NCBI GenBank assembly: GCA_003543135.1
Contig: DPJG01000032.1
Location: 1-64,000, forward strand
From: Rheinheimera sp.
GTDB taxonomy: Bacteria; Pseudomonadota; Gammaproteobacteria; Enterobacterales; Alteromonadaceae
Direction of reading: 5' to 3'
DNA: 64,000 nt
Shown here: one piece after another, positions 45,027 to 53,225 of the stretch
How the letters are laid out: every line of letters starts with the position of its first letter
Position numbering within the stretch: position 1 is the first letter of the stretch
Notes under the pieces: generated by a model
What the model saw: the letters and a program-made list of their open reading frames with translations, nothing else
Told to the model about the DNA's origin: nothing
Database searches by the model: none
Translations under genes and position numbers: made by a program

Positions 45027-46031
45027 ATGGATATATGGGCCTGGCTTAACAATCAGCTGCTGAAAATGCAGTGGTTATCTGATCTTGTCAAAATGCTGGT
45101 AGAAGATGTTTTTGGTTTGTCGATGCAGTCGCGTTGGGGCGCCAGCCTGCATTTTTTTATTTATGACGTGCTGAAGATTTTTATATTACTGACAGTGCTT
45201 ATTTTTACGGTGTCCTGGGTACAGAGTTATTTTCCACCTGAGCGCACCAGAAAAATTCTGGGCGGCATGCAGGGGTTTAAAGCCAACCTGACCGGCGCGT
45301 TAATGGGCACTATCACGCCATTTTGTTCCTGTTCATCTATTCCGCTGTTTATTGGTTTTAGCAGTGCCGGTTTGCCGCTTGGTGTGACATTTTCATTTTT
45401 AATTTCTTCACCGCTGGTGGATTTAGCCTCGGTAATTTTATTGGCCAGTATTTTTAACTGGTCTATTGCCATCGCTTATGTGGTGGTGGGCATTGTGCTG
45501 GCGGTGATTGGGGGCACTTTGATCAGTAAAGCCAATATGAGCCGATATGTGGAATCTTTTGTGCTGCACAGCCCGGTGCTGGATATACCGCAGGCAAAGT
45601 TGAGCCCAAAAGACCGTTTTGATTATGCAACAGCGCAGGTTGGGGATATTTTCCGGCGGGTGTGGTTTTATGTGCTGCTTGGGGTAGGAATTGGCGCTGC
45701 AATTCACAACTGGGTGCCACAAGCCTGGGTAACTTCGGTACTGGGTCAGGACAACTGGTGGTCGGTTTTTGTCGCAACGCTGATTGGTGTGCCTATGTAT
45801 GCCGATATCTTTGGCACCTTGCCGGTGGCTGAAGCTTTGGTGGGTAAAGGCGTTGGCCTTGGCACAGCGCTGGCTTTTATGATGTCGGTGACGGCGTTAT
45901 CTTTACCATCGCTGATCATGCTGAAAAAGGTGATTAAACTGCCGTTATTGTTATTTTTTGTGTTTATTGTGGTGTGCGGCATTATGGTGATTGGCTATTT
46001 GTTTAATGCATTTGCTCATTTGCTTATCTGA
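45027..46031 (+). CDS. arsP: ArsP-type permease (DUF318/YraQ family)
   Basis: 334 residues from ATG 45027, AGAGGA six bases upstream; an ATG at 45021 touches that site. About eight membrane segments. The family motif TPFCSCSSIPLFIGF (about 98-112) contains the paired cysteines used by ArsP to move trivalent organoarsenicals. A second conserved loop reads IGVPMYADIFGTLPVAEAL. It diverges from arsR. Whether it exports methylarsenite or another soft metalloid cannot be told from sequence alone. Confidence 0.85.
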   Translation: MDIWAWLNNQLLKMQWLSDLVKMLVEDVFGLSMQSRWGASLHFFIYDVLKIFILLTVLIFTVSWVQSYFPPERTRKILGGMQGFKANLTGALMGTITPFCSCSSIPLFIGFSSAGLPLGVTFSFLISSPLVDLASVILLASIFNWSIAIAYVVVGIVLAVIGGTLISKANMSRYVESFVLHSPVLDIPQAKLSPKDRFDYATAQVGDIFRRVWFYVLLGVGIGAAIHNWVPQAWVTSVLGQDNWWSVFVATLIGVPMYADIFGTLPVAEALVGKGVGLGTALAFMMSVTALSLPSLIMLKKVIKLPLLLFFVFIVVCGIMVIGYLFNAFAHLLI

Positions 46032-46189
46032 GCAAAGCCTTGTTCTTTCAGGAAAGGATCCTGTGCCAGACAAGAGCATGCTGTCAGGCGATGCCAAAGT
46101 CAGCCATCGCCTGGCTTACTCCACGGAACTTACCTTGGGCTATAAACCCCGGTATTTAGCGGTGCGGCAACTCAGTCAAACATCCTTGG

Positions 46190-47596
46190 TCAGGCTTGCA
46201 ATAACACCAGATCCAACACAGCGCCACCGCGGTGCACACCGCCTTCGTTGCTGTTGGCATCTTTGGTGCGGCATAAATAACCGCCATAAAGCGCGTCGGT
46301 GCCAAGGCTAAAAATGCCAAGCTCAGTGATATGGCCCAGGCTGATGCGGGTGTTGCCGCCACGCAGGCTGGTGAATGCTTCAGCACGCACAAAACATTGA
46401 ATAGGCGCCATCAGTAAATCTACGCTGTCGGCTTTGGCGAGTTGTTGCCGGGCATCTTCGCCGCGCGCCACATTGCCACCACCTTCCTGCTGTGTTTTAT
46501 ACCAATAACCCTGTGCAATCAGCTGTTCTGCCTGAGCTTGGCTTAAGTCGCTGACGGCCGATGAAGGCACCACAGCTTGTTGCAATAAACGAAGATCTGC
46601 ACCGCTGAGGCCAAATTGACTGGCAACTGCAGCCGGGTTGTGCAGAATAAGCGCCGTAAGCCTGTGCTGAAACCATTTGCTGCCGGTGAGCTGACCTGCC
46701 AGAGTCGGGCACTGTGTCACAGCGCTTTGTTCCAGTCTGGCCCGGAATAACCAGACATTGTTATCAAGCTCGGTACCCGGGTTATAAGCTGTGCGCCAAT
46801 ACAATAAATCTACCCGCTGCTTTTGCCAGATCAGCTGCTGTTGGCTGTTAAAACTGGCCTGCAGCAGCGCTGCCACTGTCACTCTTTGCACCTGCACACC
46901 CAGGCGCTCCACTTCATCACAGAGCAGTTGCTGGTCAAAAATATTATCTTCATTAGCTTCCACCACTATCAGCATCAGCGGCTGCTGTTGGTGTGACGTT
47001 GTGCTTTGCTGTGCCTGTAATATCGCCGCTTGTGCCAACAGCCTTGCCTGCAGTGCCGTAGCATCATTCGGCGCATAATGGCCCTGCAGATGTTGTTGCC
47101 ACAGCTGCTGATAAGCCGCGTTTAACGGCCCCATGCCGGCGGCGATGGGGTTTGATTCGACCCAGCGCCACCGTAGCTTCCGATCCAGCAACAAATCGTG
47201 CCGGTTCAGCATCAGATTCCGGCTTTTTATGCTGTGGTTTTGCCCGATGCGTCGTTTGACAGAGAGCGCTTTCAGGCGACGCCAAATCTCACCCGGCACT
47301 GTGTCTGAGCTGACAAGTTGCTCTGTTTGTGCCAGTAACCAGTCTGGTTCGTCAGCGGCTTTGGCCTGCAGTTGTCCAAGCAATTGCGCCAGTTTTTGTG
47401 CCGCAGCAAACTGCTCTGTGCTCAGCTGCCAGGGGGTTAATGAAACCGGCACCGGCACAAAGCCCTCAGCACCTTGTAACCCAAGCTGTGCTGCCCGCAG
47501 TTGCTGGTTGATCTGCTCTGGTTTTAATGGCGCCCAAGGCTGGTGGCGGTATAAGCTGGTTGTCACTTGTGCTGATGTGTTTTGTACAGTTGTCAT
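46190..47596 (-). CDS. Eukaryotic-type glutathione synthetase homologue
   Basis: 468 residues, close to human glutathione synthetase (474) and unlike bacterial GshB (about 316). The family pattern is present throughout: LMLIVVEANEDNIFDQ, YWRTAYNP, CPTLAGQLTGSK, KTQQEGGGNVARGED, ITELGIF and CRTKDANSNEGGV. Residues equivalent to human substrate, Mg or ATP contacts are R132, E147, N149, R268, Y271, K307, K367, E371, E425, R443 and K445. Two differ: serines 149 and 151 of the human dipeptide-binding loop are A152 and G154, and D458 is E451. One base after the permease gene, so one operon. Expected reaction: gamma-Glu-Cys plus Gly to glutathione, possibly altered. Confidence 0.85.
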   Translation of the reverse strand: MTTVQNTSAQVTTSLYRHQPWAPLKPEQINQQLRAAQLGLQGAEGFVPVPVSLTPWQLSTEQFAAAQKLAQLLGQLQAKAADEPDWLLAQTEQLVSSDTVPGEIWRRLKALSVKRRIGQNHSIKSRNLMLNRHDLLLDRKLRWRWVESNPIAAGMGPLNAAYQQLWQQHLQGHYAPNDATALQARLLAQAAILQAQQSTTSHQQQPLMLIVVEANEDNIFDQQLLCDEVERLGVQVQRVTVAALLQASFNSQQQLIWQKQRVDLLYWRTAYNPGTELDNNVWLFRARLEQSAVTQCPTLAGQLTGSKWFQHRLTALILHNPAAVASQFGLSGADLRLLQQAVVPSSAVSDLSQAQAEQLIAQGYWYKTQQEGGGNVARGEDARQQLAKADSVDLLMAPIQCFVRAEAFTSLRGGNTRISLGHITELGIFSLGTDALYGGYLCRTKDANSNEGGVHRGGAVLDLVLLQA

Positions 47597-47597
47597 G

Positions 47598-48536
47598 TTA
47601 TTCCCCTGTTGTGCTCAGCAAAAAGTCGATGCTAAAGCCGGTGATACAGGCCGTCAGAAACACGACAGCGATAAAAGCGAGCAACAAAGGCCACTGAAAA
47701 ATCCGTTTTAAAATAATCATCTCCGGCAAACTGGCACCAGCGCCGCCTATGGTCAGTGCCATCACAGAGCCATAGCTCATGCCTTTGCCCACCAGGCTCA
47801 GTGCCAGCGGGATCATCGAACTGGCTCTAACATACAACGGAATACCAATCAGCGCCGCGATCGGGATCAAAATCCATTGATTTAAATTGCCAAGCTGCTG
47901 AAAAAAACCTGTGGGTATATAACCGTGGATCACTGCGCCCACCAGCACTCCAAACAGCAGGTGTGGCAGGAAACTTTTGGTTTCAGTCAAAGCCCGGCCA
48001 AACAGCGATTGCAGATAAGGACCAGAAAAAGACCGCTCTGGTGCAGGAGCCGCCACAGCAGCATCGCTGCTGCAACCACAGGACTTCAGTTCAGGCAGCG
48101 TGACAAAACGCTGAAAATTCAGCCAGGACAACAGCACACCGGCCAGCAGGGCAATCAGCAATACAGCTGCACTGTACAGCAAAGTTAAAGCAGGCCCGAA
48201 TACACTGAGCAGCAATACCACCAGCACAGGGTTTAACAGCGGCGAGGTCAACAAAAAGGTCATTACAGGGCCAAAAGCGGCATTGGCGCGCAGCATGCCG
48301 ACCAGCATCGGCAGCGTGGAGCAACTGCAAAAAGGGGTAATAGCCCCGAGCGCCGCCGCAGTCAGGTAACCCCGGCCGCCACTGAGTAAGGCCTGAATAC
48401 GTGCGGCCGGAAACCTGTCTTGCAACACCATCACCAGCATGCTGATCAGTATAAATAACAACAATAATTCGCCGAGGGTGCCAATAAAAAACTCAACACT
48501 GGCGGCAAAAGCAGGGGAAAACATGGGCTCGTTCAT
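47598..48536 (-). CDS. Second DUF318 (ArsP/YraQ-like) permease
   Basis: 312 residues, about eight membrane segments. The TPFCSCSTLPMLVG motif (about 67-80) matches the ArsP-type cysteine motif, and the IGIPLYVRASSMIPLALSL loop the second conserved region. A cytoplasmic-type loop carries an extra cysteine motif, KSCGCSSD (about 151). It differs from arsP at 45027 by its length and this loop. It is the first gene of a two-gene operon with the glutathione synthetase and diverges from the second ArsR. Confidence 0.82.
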   Translation of the reverse strand: MNEPMFSPAFAASVEFFIGTLGELLLLFILISMLVMVLQDRFPAARIQALLSGGRGYLTAAALGAITPFCSCSTLPMLVGMLRANAAFGPVMTFLLTSPLLNPVLVVLLLSVFGPALTLLYSAAVLLIALLAGVLLSWLNFQRFVTLPELKSCGCSSDAAVAAPAPERSFSGPYLQSLFGRALTETKSFLPHLLFGVLVGAVIHGYIPTGFFQQLGNLNQWILIPIAALIGIPLYVRASSMIPLALSLVGKGMSYGSVMALTIGGAGASLPEMIILKRIFQWPLLLAFIAVVFLTACITGFSIDFLLSTTGE

Positions 48537-48553
48537 GGTTTGTCCTTAAGTTT

Positions 48554-48631
48554 ATATTTCGAACATCTTGGAAATAATAATATTTCGACAAACATGGAAG
48601 TGTCAAATTATATTTCGATCTTTGTGGAAGT
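48554..48631. promoter_or_regulatory. Three-copy dyad operator for the second ArsR
   Basis: ATATTTCGA-N6-TGGAAGT (or TGGAAAT) occurs at 48554-48575, 48580-48601 and 48610-48631. Each copy is an imperfect dyad (ATTTC...GAAAT) of the size bound by an ArsR/SmtB dimer. All lie between the permease and the divergent arsR-type gene, nearer the permease. Confidence 0.75.
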
Positions 48632-48741
48632 ATTTTGCCAAAAAGCATAGACTGCAAAGCGAAGCTGCGGGCGCAAACCGCGTCTGTCCTGATGTTGGGA
48701 CAGATGGTTCCGGGCTTCAGACAAAAAATTGCGGAGTGATA

Positions 48742-49080
48742 ATGGAAGTAAACAGCGAACTGGAACTGGCCGCCGCCCAATTGGCTGAACTGGGGCACCC
48801 AACCCGGCTTGGTATTTTCAGAGTATTGGTGCGGGCAGGGCGTAGTGGCGTGGCAGTGGGAGACATTCAGCTGGCGCTGGATATTCCGGGCTCAACTTTG
48901 TCTCATCATATCAGCCGGATGAGCAAGGTGGGCCTGATGACGCAGCGCCGTGATGGCCGCACCCTGTATTGCAGTTTAGCCTTTGAAACCGTCGAGGCGC
49001 TCCTGGGCTTTTTATATGCCGAATGTTGTATTGGCATGCCACAAGCGCAGACTGCACCACAGGGCAATTGTTGTGATTAA
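48742..49080 (+). CDS. ArsR/SmtB-family repressor with C-terminal cysteine pairs
   Basis: 112 residues from ATG 48742 (GGAG upstream); an in-frame ATG at 48568 lies in the operator array and is rejected. Winged helix with GHPTRLGIFRVL and STLSHHISRM. It lacks the CxC of the classical ArsR. Instead it has CC in YAECCIG (about 96-97) and CC near the end (GNCCD). Paired C-terminal cysteines are used by the methylarsenite-selective Shewanella ArsR, so organoarsenical sensing is a reasonable guess. It diverges from the permease/glutathione-synthetase operon. Confidence 0.85.
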   Translation: MEVNSELELAAAQLAELGHPTRLGIFRVLVRAGRSGVAVGDIQLALDIPGSTLSHHISRMSKVGLMTQRRDGRTLYCSLAFETVEALLGFLYAECCIGMPQAQTAPQGNCCD

Positions 49081-49107
49081 GCCAAACTGGCAAACAGAAA
49101 AAACAAA

Positions 49108-49134
49108 ATGCCAGTCTTTGCGACTGGCATTTTT
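49108..49134. terminator. Terminator between arsR-like gene and narK, bidirectional
   Basis: ATGCCAGTC (49108-49116) pairs with GACTGGCAT (49122-49130), loop TTTGC, with T-run to the right and A-run to the left. Confidence 0.85.
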
Positions 49135-49170
49135 ATAATGAAGTTACAGAACCTGAGCTGTGCCGTTTTG

Positions 49171-50787
49171 TTACGGATTATAAAACTCACCTGATTTACG
49201 CAGGTAAAAGAACCAGTTTAATACCAGGCATAAAGCGTAGAAGGCGGCAAAACCTATCATGGCGTATTCAGGGGTGGCGGCTTTAATTTGTTCACCCAGC
49301 ACCTGCGGAATATAAAAAGCACCATAAGCGGCCACAGCTGAAGTCCAGCCTAACACCGGGCCTGCCTGCTCTTTTGGAAAAACCACAGCAATGGTTCTGA
49401 AGGTCGAGCCGTTACCAATACCACTGGCGGCAAATAAACCTAAGAAAATCAGGAAACAAGGCACAAAATATTGCTCCGGTGTCGCACTCTGATAAGCCAG
49501 TTGCATGTAATAAGCCGCGCCTAAAGCACAAACAATCATCACGACAGAACAAATTTGTGTGACCAGAGCACCACCCACTTTATCGGCAACCCAGCCGCCG
49601 ACAGGGCGGATCAGGGCACCAATAAAAGGGGCTATCCAGGCGTAAGTTAAAGCGCTGGGGCCATTCGGATTTGGCGTGGTGTGGGTCATCACGCCGTCCA
49701 CCATGATATGGCTATAACCAAAAATCACCTGAATGGACAGCGGGAAAGCAGCGGAAAAACCGATAAAAGAGCCAAAGGTCATCACATACAACACACTCAT
49801 TACCCAGGTGTGTTTGTTATTAAAAATTTTGTATTGCCGGTCTAAGCTGGTGCGGATGGCGCCCGGCAGCAGTTTAAGCAGCATCACAGTGCTGAATAAC
49901 ACCAGAATAATGACAATTTCTTTGGGAATGCCAAAACCAGAGCCATTGGCATTTTCCGGCAACATTAACCACAAGCCAACAATAGAGGTTAAAAAGCCAA
50001 TACCGAGCATGGCTAAAATAATGGCAAATGACACAGGCGCTGCCGGCAGCTTGGGGGTGACTTCTTCAGTATTCAGGTTATTGGTGCCAAACCACAATAA
50101 AAACGCCAGCGGCACTAAAGTAATGAGCCAGGAAAAGCCTGAGTTCTGGATCCAGGTTTGAGTACCGGCCGCAATGGTGCCAATCACAGTACCACTGGCT
50201 TTTTCCAGCACCATTGGGTCACCGGCGCCAAAAATTGAAAACACGCCATAAGACATAAAAAGCGGTACCGCAATTTGCACTGTGGTCACGCCAAAGTTAC
50301 CCAGGCCAGCGTTTAACCCCAAAGCCAAACCCTGCTGCTTTTTCGGAAAAAAGAAGCTGATATTTGACATAGAGGAGGCAAAGTTACCGCCACCTATGCC
50401 GGATAACAGCGCCATCAGCTGAAACACCCACAGTGGCGTGGTTTTATCCTGCAGCGCTAACCCTGTGCCCACCGCCGGGATCATCAGCAAAGAGGTGGTT
50501 AAAAACAGCGTATAACGGCCACCACAAAGCCGGACAAAAAAGCTTGATGGAATACGTAAAGTAGCGCCTGTTAAACCGGCAATAGCGGTTAAGGTAAATA
50601 ATTCACTGGTGGTAAAGGGAAAACCCACGTTTAACATTTGTACTGTGACAATACTCCACAGCATCCAGACACCAAAACCACATAACAGGCTGGGAATGGA
50701 AATCCACAGGTTCCGGTTTGCAATTTTACTGCCTTGCTGCTGCCAGAAGGTTTCGTTTTCCGGCTCCCAACGTTTTAAATTCGACAT
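49171..50787 (-). CDS. narK: Nitrate/nitrite antiporter, NarK type II
   Basis: 538 residues, longer than E. coli NarK (463). The N-terminal cytoplasmic motif WEPENETFWQQQGSKIANRN and LWISIPSLLCGFGVWMLWS match E. coli NarK closely, as do GGNFASSMSNISFFFPKK and GSFIGFSAAFPL. This type exchanges nitrate for nitrite. The extra length is a membrane-spanning insertion around residues 170-320 between the two halves. It diverges from narL; a NarL-type site lies 114 bases upstream. Confidence 0.92.
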   Translation of the reverse strand: MSNLKRWEPENETFWQQQGSKIANRNLWISIPSLLCGFGVWMLWSIVTVQMLNVGFPFTTSELFTLTAIAGLTGATLRIPSSFFVRLCGGRYTLFLTTSLLMIPAVGTGLALQDKTTPLWVFQLMALLSGIGGGNFASSMSNISFFFPKKQQGLALGLNAGLGNFGVTTVQIAVPLFMSYGVFSIFGAGDPMVLEKASGTVIGTIAAGTQTWIQNSGFSWLITLVPLAFLLWFGTNNLNTEEVTPKLPAAPVSFAIILAMLGIGFLTSIVGLWLMLPENANGSGFGIPKEIVIILVLFSTVMLLKLLPGAIRTSLDRQYKIFNNKHTWVMSVLYVMTFGSFIGFSAAFPLSIQVIFGYSHIMVDGVMTHTTPNPNGPSALTYAWIAPFIGALIRPVGGWVADKVGGALVTQICSVVMIVCALGAAYYMQLAYQSATPEQYFVPCFLIFLGLFAASGIGNGSTFRTIAVVFPKEQAGPVLGWTSAVAAYGAFYIPQVLGEQIKAATPEYAMIGFAAFYALCLVLNWFFYLRKSGEFYNP

Positions 50788-50900
50788 AGTTCCACTCCGG
50801 GCTTATCCCACAAAAGGTGCGCTGAAACTATGCAGGCATGGCGACAAGGCCACAATGAGTCTGAGGAGTTAGTCCAAACTGGTTTCCCGGGCAGAATAGA

Positions 50901-50916
50901 TACCTACAAAGTGGTA
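50901..50916 (-). promoter_or_regulatory. NarL-type 7-2-7 site between narK and narL
   Basis: TACCTAC-AA-AGTGGTA: both inverted heptamers match TACYYMT at 6 of 7 positions. Centre 121 bases upstream of the leftward narK. Confidence 0.6.
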
Positions 50917-51026
50917 TTTTTACTGGGGTTGTCAGATTTTTGGTTTATAAACAATGATTTACGGCCGTGATTTTGCCAAAGGAAAATTCCGGGCTTTTTG
51001 CGCATTGTCCGGTGTTTGCGCCGGAC

Positions 51027-51040
51027 ATGATATAAATCAA
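51027..51040 (+). promoter_or_regulatory. FNR-type box upstream of narL
   Basis: ATGATATAAATCAA differs from the consensus by one base. Its centre is about 70 bases before the narL start. A GTCCGG/CCGGAC inverted repeat (51007-51026) lies directly before it. Confidence 0.65.
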
Positions 51041-51103
51041 CTTTATCGGTCAGACAAGCATGCAGCATAAGCGCATCAGTCCCGGACAGTGTTGGAGCAA
51101 AAG

Positions 51104-51760
51104 ATGTCAGATTGTAAAACCACAGTGATGCTGGTGGACGACCACCCGCTGTTACGCAAAGGATTACGCCAGTTATTGGCTTTTGAGGCTGAATTTGAAG
51201 TGGTGGCCGAAGCGGGGTCTGGCGCTGAAGCACTCACCACAGCGCCTGAATTAGATCCGGATTTAATTATTCTGGATTTAAATATGCAGGGGATGGATGG
51301 CCTTGAAACCTTAAAACGGCTGCGGGACGAAGGTGTCACCTCCCGTATTGTGATGCTGACGGTGTCGGACAGTAACGAGGATGTGATTAAGGCCATTGGC
51401 CTTGGTGCCGACGGTTATCTGTTAAAAGACTCAGATCCGGATGAGCTATTGGAGCAAATTAAAAAAGCCGCCAGTGGCAAAATGGTGTTAAGCGACGCCG
51501 TGAACGCTGCGCTGGCCACCGCCATTCGCCGTCCGGCGGAAAAACCAGCCGCTGACATTAACAGCCTGACCAACCGTGAATATGAAATTCTTAGTCTGAT
51601 CGCCAAAGGTCAGAGCAATAAACTGATTGCCCGCGAGCTGGATATTTCCGATGGCACAGTGAAGGTACATGTCAAACACCTGCTGAAAAAACTGAATTTA
51701 CGCTCCAGGGTGGAAGCTGCGGTCTGGATGGTGAATCACCAGGGGCGTCAAGGCAGCTAG
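51104..51760 (+). CDS. narL: Nitrate/nitrite response regulator NarL
   Basis: 218 residues from ATG 51104 (GGAG upstream; a GTG at 51089 is rejected), like E. coli NarL (216). Receiver domain with acidic pocket VDDHPLLRKG, phosphorylated Asp58 (ILDLNMQGMDG), Thr in MLTVSDS and Lys in YLLKDSDP. LuxR-type helix-turn-helix: LTNREYEILSLIAKGQSNKLIARELDISDGTVKVHVKHLLKKL. It lies apart from narX, beside narK and moeA. Confidence 0.94.
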   Translation: MSDCKTTVMLVDDHPLLRKGLRQLLAFEAEFEVVAEAGSGAEALTTAPELDPDLIILDLNMQGMDGLETLKRLRDEGVTSRIVMLTVSDSNEDVIKAIGLGADGYLLKDSDPDELLEQIKKAASGKMVLSDAVNAALATAIRRPAEKPAADINSLTNREYEILSLIAKGQSNKLIARELDISDGTVKVHVKHLLKKLNLRSRVEAAVWMVNHQGRQGS

Positions 51761-51824
51761 TGCTGCTGACCACAGCACAATAACCACCGTCAGCAGCAGA
51801 GCCTTGTGAATACGGAGCTATCTT

Positions 51825-53054
51825 ATGCCGCAGGAAAAAAAACCAATGTTGTCGTTTCAGCAGGCGCTTGCGCAGTTGCTGGAAGCTGTCAGCTGTCACC
51901 AGCAGGTGCAGCATGTGCCGCTGTCACAGGCGCTTGGGCGGGTCTTGGCAGAAGACATGCAATCCCCTTTGCAAATTCCGGCTTATACCAATGCAGCTAT
52001 GGACGGTTATGCCTTTTGTTATGCCGATGCCGTCAACACTCAAACTTTCCAGCTGATTGGGCAAAGTCTGGCCGGACACCCTTATCAGGGTGAATTAACA
52101 CCGGGTTGTTGTATCCGCATTATGACAGGCGCCAAGTTGCCACCAGGGCTGGACACTGTGGTGATGCAGGAGCAGGTTAAGCTCACAGAAGAAGGCAAGG
52201 TACAACTTTGCACCGAACCCCAAATGGGCGAGCATGTGCGTCTGGCCGGCAGTGAAATTGCCAAAGAGGCCACAGTGCTGCGCCGTGGCGAGCGCCTTGG
52301 CCCTTTGCAGCTTGGTCTGGCTGCCACCTTAGGTTTTGCAGAGCTTCCGGTTTATCAAAGGTTGAAAGTGGGAGTGATGTCCACCGGCGATGAGCTGGTG
52401 GCGCCCGGTCTTGTGCTGGGTGACGGTCAGTTGTATGACAGCAACAGATTTGTAATAGGCGCTATGTTACAGCGTCTGGATGTGGAGCTGGTTGATTATG
52501 GCTGGATTGCCGATGATCCGGTTTTGCTCAAAGCCGCCTTTGACCAGGCCGCCTCTGAAGTCGATGCGCTTGTTACCAGTGGCGGCGTGTCGGTTGGCGA
52601 TGCTGATTACACCCGTCAGGTGCTGTTGGAGCTGGGGCAAGTGAACTTCTGGCAGGTGGCGATTAAACCCGGTAAACCTTTTGCGTTTGGCAAACTCGGC
52701 CACTGCTGGTTTTTTGGTTTGCCCGGCAATCCGGTGTCGGCTGTGATGACGTTGGATCAGCTGGCACAGCCGGCGCTGCGTAAACTCGCCGGTGAAACAT
52801 GCAAAACGCCGCTGCAATTGCCTGCTTTGGTCAGCCGTAAATTCCGAAAAAAACCGGGCCGACTGGATTTTCAGCGTGGTGTGCTGAGTATGACTGACGG
52901 ACAGCTGCAGGTTGCCCCTTTGGCCATGGACAGTTCCGGCATGTTGTCTTCGTTATTGGCCGCCGATTGTCTGGTGCCGCTGGCGCTGGAGTCGGCCGAT
53001 ATCGAGGCAGGAGAGCGGGTGCAGGTTCAGCTGCTGTCGGATTGGCTGCGCTGA
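51825..53054 (+). CDS. moeA: Molybdopterin molybdenumtransferase MoeA
   Basis: 409 residues. It inserts molybdenum into adenylated molybdopterin. Hallmarks: IPAYTNAAMDGYA near residue 45-57, GAKLPPGLDTVVMQE, STGDEL, GDGQLYDSN, TSGGVSVGDADYT (the loop with the catalytic acidic residue) and GLPGNPVSA. It follows narL by 64 bases on the same strand, linking cofactor completion to nitrate control. Confidence 0.95.
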   Translation: MPQEKKPMLSFQQALAQLLEAVSCHQQVQHVPLSQALGRVLAEDMQSPLQIPAYTNAAMDGYAFCYADAVNTQTFQLIGQSLAGHPYQGELTPGCCIRIMTGAKLPPGLDTVVMQEQVKLTEEGKVQLCTEPQMGEHVRLAGSEIAKEATVLRRGERLGPLQLGLAATLGFAELPVYQRLKVGVMSTGDELVAPGLVLGDGQLYDSNRFVIGAMLQRLDVELVDYGWIADDPVLLKAAFDQAASEVDALVTSGGVSVGDADYTRQVLLELGQVNFWQVAIKPGKPFAFGKLGHCWFFGLPGNPVSAVMTLDQLAQPALRKLAGETCKTPLQLPALVSRKFRKKPGRLDFQRGVLSMTDGQLQVAPLAMDSSGMLSSLLAADCLVPLALESADIEAGERVQVQLLSDWLR

Positions 53055-53079
53055 AAATAATGCTGTCTGCAGCTTTAAA

Positions 53080-53148
53080 TGCGTGAATGTTCATATAAAG
53101 GTCAGCGCTTGGTGCCAACCGCGTTATATGCATCAATGCTCATATAAA
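53080..53148. repeat. Two imperfect 20-base direct repeats
   Basis: Copies at 53080-53099 and 53129-53148, both ending in TCATATAAA, with four mismatches. They precede the CHASE histidine kinase gene and may be binding sites. Confidence 0.55.
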
Positions 53149-53225
53149 ACTTTAGCCGCATATTCAGATCCCGGATTTAGCGCTAAGATAATCAACATTG
53201 TTATGATAAATCCTTGTCTGCGCTG

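Noticed and set aside
48568-48741. Longer arsR-like protein starting inside the operator array
   Set aside because: The extra 58 residues lack family similarity and cover the third operator copy; ATG 48742 has a good ribosome site.
33914-49080. Whole block as a mobile element
   Set aside because: No integrase, transposase, attachment site or terminal repeats were seen; insertion remains only an inference from the split narX and narL.
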